Assembly (NCBI GenBank): GCA_900551505.1 | Contig: URWK01000111.1 | Span: 1-5,010 of the forward strand | Source: an uncultured Ruminococcus sp. | Lineage (GTDB): Bacteria > Bacillota > Clostridia > Oscillospirales > Ruminococcaceae | Direction: 5' to 3' | Length of the DNA stretch: 5,010 nucleotides | Shown here: piece after piece, positions 1-5,010 of the stretch | Layout: each line of letters starts with the position of its first letter | How positions within the stretch are numbered: the first letter of the stretch is position 1 | The notes under the pieces: model-generated | What the model was told of the DNA's origin: nothing | Seen by the model: the letters and a program-made list of their open reading frames with translations, nothing else | The model's database searches: none | Made by a program: the position numbers and the translations under genes

Positions 1-15
1 ATCTGATTTATTTTC

Positions 16-33
16 TTTTTTTTTTTTTTTTTT
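16..33. repeat. poly-T tract (T18) near left edge
   Basis: An uninterrupted run of 18 T lies inside a T-rich stretch that starts at base 1 and leads straight into a G-rich block. Nothing in positions 1-39 looks coding and no gene enters from the left. On the minus strand this would be an A-run following a GC hairpin, which is the wrong polarity for an intrinsic terminator. It looks like low-complexity contig-end sequence rather than a functional element. Confidence 0.7.
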
Positions 34-39
34 GTTGGT

Positions 40-85
40 GGGGGGGGCGGCCTACCGCGCAGTTCCGGCGTGCCGCGCCCCCCCC
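40..85. repeat. imperfect GC-rich inverted repeat (G8 ... C8)
   Basis: A run of eight G (40-47) followed by CGGC pairs imperfectly with GCCGCG followed by eight C (72-85), leaving a GC-rich loop of about 20 nt. The block is far richer in G and C than the AT-leaning DNA that resumes at 86. The inverted repeat is visible directly. Its origin is uncertain: it could be a real hairpin just upstream of the fbp promoter, but the flanking homopolymers and the similar block at the right edge make an assembly or sequencing artefact more likely. Confidence 0.55.
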
Positions 86-103
86 GATAATTTCTTAGAA
101 AGC

Positions 104-132
104 TGTACAGATTAATTATATTCTGTTATAAT
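104..132 (+). promoter_or_regulatory. sigma-A type promoter of the fbp operon, extended -10
   Basis: The -35 candidate TGTACA (104-109) matches four of six bases of TTGACA. It is separated by exactly 17 bp from a perfect TATAAT -10 box (127-132). A TG dinucleotide at 124-125 gives the extended -10 form TGnTATAAT, common in Gram-positive promoters. Transcription would start near 139, leaving a leader of about 28 nt before the fbp start codon, too short for a riboswitch. No clear operator palindrome is seen around it. It is the only convincing promoter in the window and probably serves all three genes. Confidence 0.75.
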
Positions 133-154
133 AATTCTGAAAAACAATTCAGAT

Positions 155-160
155 AAGGAG
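155..160 (+). promoter_or_regulatory. ribosome binding site of fbp
   Basis: AAGGAG lies 7 nt before the ATG at 168, close to ideal spacing. It fixes the fbp start and implies efficient initiation. Confidence 0.85.
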
Positions 161-167
161 CAAGAAT

Positions 168-2072
168 ATGAACCGACCAAGGAATTTTTCGATAGACAGA
201 TTCAAATATCTCTCATTACTTTCGATGCAGTATCCTTCAATCCGTGCAGTGTGTACGGAAATAATAAATCTGCAATCGGTGCTTAACCTGCCGAAAGGAA
301 CAGAACATTTCATGAGTGACCTGCATGGAGAATATCAGGCATTTTTCCATATACTTAACAATTGTTCAGGAGTTATAAGGGAGAAAGTGAAAGTGCTGTT
401 TGGTGATGAACTTACACATCAGGAGCGTTCGGAACTATGCACATTAATTTACTATCCCGAAGAAAAGCTTGAAAGGCTGAAAAGTGAGGGAAAAGTCAAT
501 GATGACTGGTATAAAGTGACTATCAGAAGACTTATAGAACTTGTGCGTTTTCTCTCATCAAAGTATCCGAGAAACAGAGTCAGGGAAGCCATGCCGAAAG
601 AGTACAGCTTTATCATAGATGAACTGCTTCACGCCCAGCAGGACGAAGACAATAACCAACTTGTGTATCATGAGAAGATTATTGAAACGCTCATAGGAAT
701 AGAAAACAGTGACGAATTTATCACGGCGATTGCGGAACTGATTAAGAAACTGGCAGTAGATACCTTGCATATCGTGGGGGACATCTTTGACAGAGGGGCA
801 AGACCTGACACAATTCTTGATATGCTGGCAAATCATTACTCAGTGGACGTTGAGTGGGGCAATCATGATATTCTGTGGCTTGGGGCAGGGGCAGGCAGTG
901 AAGTTTGTATAATGGGCGTTATAAGGAACAGTGTGTCTTACAGGAATATGGCAGTGCTTGAGAACGGCTATGGAATTTCGCTCAGGTCGTTAATTCTGTT
1001 TGCTGAAAAGCTTTATCCCGAAAAGGAGTCCATGGAAGCACTTATGGAAGAAATATCTGTGCTTATGTTCAAGCTTGAAGGGCAGGTTATAAAGCGTCAT
1101 CCGGAATACGAAATGGACGACAGGTTGCTTATGGACAAGGTTGACAGACAGAAAAACACGGTAATAATAGACGGCAGGGAATATCCTTCAAAAGAAATTG
1201 ACTGGAAAACGGTTAATCCCGAAAATCCTTACGAACTGACCGCAGAAGAAACCGAAATTATAGCGGAACTTAAAAAGGAATTTGCGGAAAGTGAACGACT
1301 TAACAGACACATAGCTTTTCTCTATGCTAAGGGAAGCATTTACAGAATATTCAACGGCAATTTGCTGTTCCACGGTTGTATGCCTCTCAATGAAGACGGA
1401 AGTTTTGCGGAAGTGGAGTTTGACAGACAGAAGTATTCAGGTAAAAGTTATATGGATTATGCCGATGATATGGTAAGACTTGCATATTTCAGCGATAACC
1501 GCAATGCGAAAGATTTTATGTGGTTTTTGTGGTGTGGGGAGAAATCTCCACTTAGCGGAAGAAAGACACGTACATTTGCGAGAACGTATTGCCTTGACAA
1601 GACGACATGGGCAGAACCTGACAACCCATATTTCAGATACTGCAATGATGAAAAAACCTGTTGCATGATACTTGAAGAATTTGACTTGTCGCCTGAACAT
1701 TCTCATATAATCAACGGTCACACGCCTGTAAAAGTTGTGAAAGGCGAAAGTCCTGTAAAGGCAGGCGGAAAGCTTATAGTTATTGACGGCGGTTTTTGCA
1801 AGGCTTATCAGAAAACAACGGGTATTGCAGGCTATACGCTTATCGCAAATTCTCACGGTCTGAGAATTATGTCACATCAGCCGTTTTTAAGCGTAGAAAA
1901 AGCCCTTGACGAAAACAAGGATATTCACAGCCATTCGGATATTTTTGAAACTTACCCTACAAGAATGATGGTTGCGGACAGTGACACGGGAAAAGTTATC
2001 AAAGAGCAGATAAGCGACCTGAAAGACCTGTTGACTGCTTACCGTTCGGGAATATTCGCAGAAAAAGAGTAA
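168..2072 (+). CDS. fbp: fructose-1,6-bisphosphatase, class III
   Basis: This enzyme hydrolyses fructose 1,6-bisphosphate to fructose 6-phosphate and phosphate, the committed step of gluconeogenesis, in the cytosol. The 634-residue product has the layout of the Bacillota class III family (Pfam FBPase_2), whose Bacillus subtilis member is about 670 residues and Mn2+-dependent; it is unrelated to class I/II enzymes. Metallophosphatase motifs appear in order: DLHGEY (51-56, metal ligands D51 and H53), GDIFDRG (204-210, D205 and D208), GNHD (231-234, N232 and H233), FHG (H402) and NGHTPV (516-521, H518). A charged, helical stretch at about 280-385 separates the two halves of the catalytic core, as usual for the family. 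No signal peptide or membrane segment is seen. The ATG at 168 has a strong AAGGAG site and the N-terminal sequence is family-like, so the gene appears complete. The stop lies 4 nt before the next gene. Identification is secure; the regulation of the enzyme cannot be read from sequence. Confidence 0.96.
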   Translation: MNRPRNFSIDRFKYLSLLSMQYPSIRAVCTEIINLQSVLNLPKGTEHFMSDLHGEYQAFFHILNNCSGVIREKVKVLFGDELTHQERSELCTLIYYPEEKLERLKSEGKVNDDWYKVTIRRLIELVRFLSSKYPRNRVREAMPKEYSFIIDELLHAQQDEDNNQLVYHEKIIETLIGIENSDEFITAIAELIKKLAVDTLHIVGDIFDRGARPDTILDMLANHYSVDVEWGNHDILWLGAGAGSEVCIMGVIRNSVSYRNMAVLENGYGISLRSLILFAEKLYPEKESMEALMEEISVLMFKLEGQVIKRHPEYEMDDRLLMDKVDRQKNTVIIDGREYPSKEIDWKTVNPENPYELTAEETEIIAELKKEFAESERLNRHIAFLYAKGSIYRIFNGNLLFHGCMPLNEDGSFAEVEFDRQKYSGKSYMDYADDMVRLAYFSDNRNAKDFMWFLWCGEKSPLSGRKTRTFARTYCLDKTTWAEPDNPYFRYCNDEKTCCMILEEFDLSPEHSHIINGHTPVKVVKGESPVKAGGKLIVIDGGFCKAYQKTTGIAGYTLIANSHGLRIMSHQPFLSVEKALDENKDIHSHSDIFETYPTRMMVADSDTGKVIKEQISDLKDLLTAYRSGIFAEKE

Positions 2073-2076
2073 CGGC

Positions 2077-4068
2077 ATGAAAAAGATAAATAATAACGGG
2101 ATTTCTGAAATACTTTTTCCGACAGTTACATTGTTTATAGTGATTGCGATAATGCTTATAGTCGGAGCAGGGGCATTTGTAACGCCTTACCGTTCAGGTG
2201 ACGGGGAAGAATATATGCTGATGACGGAAGCTTTTGAAAGGCATTTTTCGCCTGATGTTACACAGGAAGATATTGAGCAGGCAGGCGAAGACTATAATTA
2301 TTCGGCTTTTGAAGACCTTGAGATTGAAAAGGCGAAAGGTTTCTTCAAGGCTGAAAACGGCAAGTATTATTCTTATCATTTCTGGCTGTATTCACTGCTT
2401 GCGATGCCGTTCAAGGCTCTTATAAAAGCGGTTGGAGGAAATCAGCTCGGGGCTTTTTACCTGCTCAATTCAGCATCATTTATTGTAATGCTGTTTATTT
2501 CTTATATATGGTTGTATGCGAAGCCTGACAGGAAACTTGCGTGGGTGGTACTGGTAAGCCTTAACCCGGTGCTTTTCTATCTGACGTGGACGCATACGGA
2601 AATGTTTTCTTATTGCATGGTGTGCATATCGCTTGTGATGTTCCAGAGAAAAGGCTACAAGCGGGCAATATTTTTTGCCTGTGTTTCGGCAATGCAGAAT
2701 CAACCCACGGTTTTTCTTGCGGGAATGTATTTCATAGATTATATTTTTGAATTTTTCACGGACAAGGAGCAGGACAACGGAAAAAAATTCCGCATTACTA
2801 AGCAGAAGCTTAAAAAATTTGCGGTGCAGGCGTTAATTTCGGTAATTTGTTTTGTGCCGTTCTTTGTGCCGTTCATGTTCTATCAAGCCAATTTCGGCGT
2901 ACCTTCACTGATACTTGAAACTTCAGGTTCGGGGGTAAGCTTTGAAAAAATTCTTTCAATGTTCTTTGACCTTAATTTTGGAATGGTTCTTTATATGCCC
3001 GTGCTTATTCTGCTGTTCGTAAGTTTCGTTATAATAATGGTATTCATAAGACCACGCAGGACAATAATGTATACGGTAACGTTATTGCTTATGTGTATGA
3101 TTTGCTCGATGCAGAGCAACTGGAATCCCGATACGGCAGGAATGAACAGATATGCGATTTGGATAACGCCCTTAATGATTTCTTTTTGCGTGCTTGAAAC
3201 GGAATACTTTGACGAAACGAGTATGAAGTCATTGTTTCTTGCGGTATATGCAATGTCGGCAGGGTGGACATTTTTCTCAGTGTGTTCAAACGGATTGCTG
3301 GTGTGTTCGCAGAGTTATAAGGAGTTTACACCTACGGCAATTTCCGTGATGAAGAACAGACCCGAACTTTATAACCCTGTACAGGAAATCTTTTATGAGA
3401 GGTTTATGGGCGAAGAAAAGAAAATGGACGGCGACCCTATGCCGAAAATCATTTACAATAATGACAGCATAGTGAAGATTTTTATGAACAATTCTCAAAA
3501 GGAACTGATGGAAAATATAATTGACAAAGATTATATTGATGTGTTTGAAAGCAGGCTTGAAACAGATAAAGACGGCTGGTATTATCTGAACTTCAAAAAA
3601 GGCGAATTGCTCTGTTCTGATGAAAGATACTGGGATTTGCAGAGGGAGAGAGAAATCCTTAATAACTTTGAAGACTTTGAGCTTGACGGGAAAGATATGA
3701 GTTTTGGTGTAAGCGATATTTCCTTGCCGCAATACTTTGAAAGAGATTCCGAAAACAATGAAGTAAGTTTCATATTTAAGAACACTTCCGATGAAGTTTT
3801 CCCTAAAGTGAGCAATGACAATGAAAACAATATCGGGGTTTCGTATCACATTTATGACAATGACAAAAATGAAACGGACTTTCACAATGAAAGAACTTAC
3901 TTCAATATAAGCCTGCTTCCCGGTGATGAAATACTCATAAAATTAAAAGTTGATGTAAGCGAGCTTAAAAAAGGAAAGTATATATTAATGCTTGACTGCG
4001 TGCAGGAGGGAAACAGCTGGTTCTATGGCGAAAAATCTCCTTACGCATATGCGATAGAGGTTAAATAA
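2077..4068 (+). CDS. polytopic membrane protein, probable GT-C lipid-linked sugar glycosyltransferase
   Basis: The 663-residue product has roughly ten hydrophobic segments (about 12-34, 126-147, 154-172, 175-190, 196-224, 248-270, 302-323, 328-345, 358-373, 385-409), then a hydrophilic C-terminal part of about 230 residues. GT-C-like traits are seen: an acidic motif SGDGEEY (40-46) just after the first membrane helix, where GT-C enzymes keep catalytic acids; GKYYSYHFWLYSLL (95-108), like the 'GK-Y-S-LYSLL-P' loop of such proteins; HTEMFSY (173-179); FGMVLYMPVLILL (301-313); and NRYAIWITPL (357-366). Residues about 560-662 form a beta-rich domain. The likely role is transfer of a sugar from a polyprenyl-phosphate donor to an envelope glycan on the outer face; substrate and acceptor are unknown. 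It begins 4 nt after fbp with only a weak AAAGAG site (2064-2069), suggesting translational coupling. The next gene, a UbiA-type enzyme that could make a lipid-linked pentose donor, supports this reading. It could instead be a non-catalytic membrane protein of polymer export. Confidence 0.7.
   Translation: MKKINNNGISEILFPTVTLFIVIAIMLIVGAGAFVTPYRSGDGEEYMLMTEAFERHFSPDVTQEDIEQAGEDYNYSAFEDLEIEKAKGFFKAENGKYYSYHFWLYSLLAMPFKALIKAVGGNQLGAFYLLNSASFIVMLFISYIWLYAKPDRKLAWVVLVSLNPVLFYLTWTHTEMFSYCMVCISLVMFQRKGYKRAIFFACVSAMQNQPTVFLAGMYFIDYIFEFFTDKEQDNGKKFRITKQKLKKFAVQALISVICFVPFFVPFMFYQANFGVPSLILETSGSGVSFEKILSMFFDLNFGMVLYMPVLILLFVSFVIIMVFIRPRRTIMYTVTLLLMCMICSMQSNWNPDTAGMNRYAIWITPLMISFCVLETEYFDETSMKSLFLAVYAMSAGWTFFSVCSNGLLVCSQSYKEFTPTAISVMKNRPELYNPVQEIFYERFMGEEKKMDGDPMPKIIYNNDSIVKIFMNNSQKELMENIIDKDYIDVFESRLETDKDGWYYLNFKKGELLCSDERYWDLQREREILNNFEDFELDGKDMSFGVSDISLPQYFERDSENNEVSFIFKNTSDEVFPKVSNDNENNIGVSYHIYDNDKNETDFHNERTYFNISLLPGDEILIKLKVDVSELKKGKYILMLDCVQEGNSWFYGEKSPYAYAIEVK
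3739..4065 (+). other. C-terminal beta-rich domain of the GT-C-like protein
   Basis: Residues about 555-663 of the preceding protein hold an ordered set of motifs: VSFIFKNTS (563-571), GVSYHIYD (587-594), an ERTYFN strand (605-610), LPGDEILIKLKVDV (614-627), KGKYILMLDCVQEG (632-645) and a WF pair (648-649). From memory, this series (NTS, a yhwyd-like strand, LPG-E, G-Y-L-lD-vqEg-WF) resembles an immunoglobulin-like module on bacterial and archaeal polysaccharide-related proteins, comparable in style to the C-terminal domain of Wzt. It would lie outside the membrane if the last helix ends near 409 with that topology. A glycan-binding or chain-recognition role is an inference. Confidence 0.55.
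4056..4060 (+). promoter_or_regulatory. ribosome binding site deciding a TTG start
   Basis: AGAGG sits inside the last codons of the preceding gene, 9 nt before TTG at 4070. The first ATG in frame (4088) has no comparable site and would remove the residues just before the conserved RPQHYVKN segment. This favours the TTG start and coupled translation across the 1-nt intergenic gap. Confidence 0.7.
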
Positions 4069-4069
4069 T

Positions 4070-4891
4070 TTGAAGTATCTGAAACTTATGCGACCGCAAC
4101 ATTATGTAAAAAATCTTCTGGTATTTTTACCGCTGTTCTTTGGCGGTAAGCTTATGAATACAGAATATCTCAGAAACACTTTAATTGCATTTACAGCGTT
4201 TTCGCTTGCGTCATCGGCGGTGTACTGTTTCAATGATATTTGTGATGCAGGAAGTGACAAGCTTGACGAAAAGAGAAAAAACCGACCGATAGCTTCGGGA
4301 GAAATCTCCGCAAAAAATGCGTATATACTTTATGCAATCCTGATATTAATGTCTTTGGCGGTAATTTTCCGTTCGGGCTTACGGGCAATTGTGGCGGTAA
4401 TCGGCTATATCCTTATAAATGTCGCTTACAGTCTGAAAATCAGAGATGTAAAATTTGCAGATGTCGCAATTCTCACGGCAGGTTTTTTGTTAAGGGTTTT
4501 TGTCGGTTCGGCGGTAACAGGCATAAAGATTTCAATGTTTATGCTGTTTACGGTTACGTTTTTTTCAATGTATATGTCATTCGGAAAGCGATACGGAGAA
4601 ATGAAATACAGTCATTCAAGAAAGGTGCTTGAAAGATATTCGGAAAAGACTTTGCGGAAGGCAATGAACATATGTGCGTTTGCAGGGCTTCTCACATATT
4701 TTTTGTGGGGGATTTCGCCCGGCAAGGCTCTTGTAACATTTCCGCTTGTGCTTATCATAATAATCAGATATGACAGAAACATTGAAAAATCGGGGCTTAG
4801 CAGTCCTGTTGAAATTCTTTTTACTGACAAATTGCTCTTAGTGCTTGCAATGGTATATTCTTTATCGGCTTTTTTGGTAGTATACTTTTAA
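4070..4891 (+). CDS. UbiA-family polyprenyl-phosphate phosphoribosyltransferase-like protein (DPPR synthase type)
   Basis: Members of this branch of the UbiA superfamily, typified by mycobacterial Rv3806c (UbiA), transfer 5-phosphoribose from PRPP to decaprenyl phosphate, the first step toward decaprenylphosphoryl-arabinose. The 273-residue product has the family N-terminus LMRPQHYVKNLLVFLPL (6-22), the first Asp-rich motif NDICDAGSD (55-63, matching NDxxDxxxD) followed by KNRPIASG (70-77), then YSLKIRDVKFADVAIL (120-135) leading into GFLLRVFVGSA (138-148). It also has FGKRYGEM (171-178) with RKVLERYS (184-191), and the C-terminal IRYDRN and SPVEILFTDKLLL elements. About nine hydrophobic segments fit a UbiA fold in the cytoplasmic membrane. 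Length is slightly below the roughly 300 residues of Rv3806c. Family assignment is strong; the prenyl and sugar substrates in this organism are inferred. It starts at TTG, 1 nt after the GT-C-like gene. No terminator is visible after its stop, so the operon may continue beyond the window. Confidence 0.88.
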   Translation: MKYLKLMRPQHYVKNLLVFLPLFFGGKLMNTEYLRNTLIAFTAFSLASSAVYCFNDICDAGSDKLDEKRKNRPIASGEISAKNAYILYAILILMSLAVIFRSGLRAIVAVIGYILINVAYSLKIRDVKFADVAILTAGFLLRVFVGSAVTGIKISMFMLFTVTFFSMYMSFGKRYGEMKYSHSRKVLERYSEKTLRKAMNICAFAGLLTYFLWGISPGKALVTFPLVLIIIIRYDRNIEKSGLSSPVEILFTDKLLLVLAMVYSLSAFLVVYF

Positions 4892-4905
4892 ATTTAAGTT
4901 TTTCA

Positions 4906-4948
4906 GGGGGGGGGGGGGGGGGGGCCCCCGCCCCGCCCCCCCCCCCCC
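4906..4948. repeat. G19 / interrupted C-run homopolymer block
   Basis: Nineteen G (4906-4924) are followed by C5-G-C4-G-C13 (4925-4948), which forms a near-perfect G/C palindrome. It begins 15 nt after the last stop codon with an abrupt change in composition. As a plus-strand hairpin it is followed by A rather than T, so it is not an intrinsic terminator. A poly-G base-calling artefact joined to its own reverse complement during assembly is the simplest explanation. Confidence 0.75.
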
Positions 4949-5010
4949 AAACAAAAAAAAAAAAATAAAAAAAAAAAAAAAATTATTATTTATATAAATA
5001 TAAAATAAAA
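4949..5010. repeat. A-rich, nearly G/C-free tail
   Basis: Apart from one C at 4952 this tail contains only A and T, with A-runs at 4953-4965 (13) and 4967-4982 (16), then an AT-alternating stretch to the end. No gene, promoter with support, or terminator is seen. It mirrors the T-rich left edge of the window. Confidence 0.75.

Noticed and set aside
139..167. Riboswitch or attenuator in the fbp leader
   Set aside because: The predicted leader is only about 28 nt and shows no stem pairs apart from the ribosome binding site region.
1437..1856. 139-codon minus-strand open frame within fbp
   Set aside because: It overlaps the conserved catalytic half of fbp, whose motifs (NGHTPV and others) demand the plus-strand reading; no family resemblance is seen.
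3286..3885. 199-codon open frame on the minus strand inside the GT-C-like gene
   Set aside because: It lies wholly opposite a well-supported coding frame, has no convincing ribosome binding site or recognisable domain, and its composition is what the reverse complement of the plus-strand codons would give.
4906..4924. G19 run as a regulatory G-quadruplex
   Set aside because: A pure G run could fold in principle, but it sits in sequence that looks artefactual and adjoins its own complementary C-run, so no biological claim is justified.
4906..4990. G/C palindrome plus homopolymer tail as an intrinsic terminator of the operon
   Set aside because: In plus-strand polarity the hairpin is followed by A, not T, and the arms are pure homopolymers. 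The left block has the same wrong polarity for minus-strand transcription.
1..5010. CRISPR array, tRNA/rRNA, insertion sequence, toxin-antitoxin or phage-defence genes
   Set aside because: No direct repeats with spacers, no tRNA-like cloverleaf, and no transposase or defence motifs were seen. The three plus-strand genes account for nearly all of the window.

Overview
The window reads as a short stretch of a Gram-positive, Clostridia-like (Bacillota) genome. Three clues support this. The first gene encodes a class III fructose-1,6-bisphosphatase, a form found mainly in Bacillota and some other anaerobes. The fbp promoter and Shine-Dalgarno sequence are of Bacillota type. The third gene starts with TTG behind an AGAGG ribosome binding site. 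Coding DNA is moderately AT-rich. A genus cannot be named from this sequence alone; a gut or rumen clostridium is plausible.

Layout: positions 1-103 hold an AT-rich/poly-T stretch and a G8...C8 GC-rich block that do not resemble the rest of the DNA. A good vegetative promoter follows (-35 at 104-109, extended -10 at 124-132), with a strong ribosome binding site at 155-160. Three genes then lie head to tail on the plus strand with almost no spacing: fbp (168-2072), a large GT-C-like polytopic membrane protein with a C-terminal beta-rich domain (2077-4068), and a UbiA-superfamily protein of the decaprenyl-phosphate phosphoribosyltransferase (DPPR synthase, Rv3806c-like) type (4070-4891). The gaps are 4 nt and 1 nt, so the three are almost certainly co-transcribed and probably translationally coupled. 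From 4906 to the end there is another non-genomic-looking block: G19, an interrupted C-run, then A/T-only sequence.

How the genes may work together: the UbiA protein would place a phosphoribose (or related pentose) on a polyprenyl phosphate at the cytoplasmic face. The GT-C protein would use a polyprenyl-phosphate sugar on the outer face to glycosylate an envelope polymer. This gives the core of a lipid-linked pentose pathway like the mycobacterial decaprenylphosphoryl-arabinose route, but in a likely clostridial setting. The expected epimerase pair (DprE1/DprE2-like) and phosphatase are absent and may lie beyond the right edge. fbp is a gluconeogenic gene; its position at the head of the cluster is unusual but may be only promoter sharing.

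The two window ends mirror each other in composition (A/T-rich, poly-T, GTT, poly-G, C when each is read inward). They are best explained as sequencing or assembly artefacts at contig ends, so nothing about neighbouring genes should be inferred from them.
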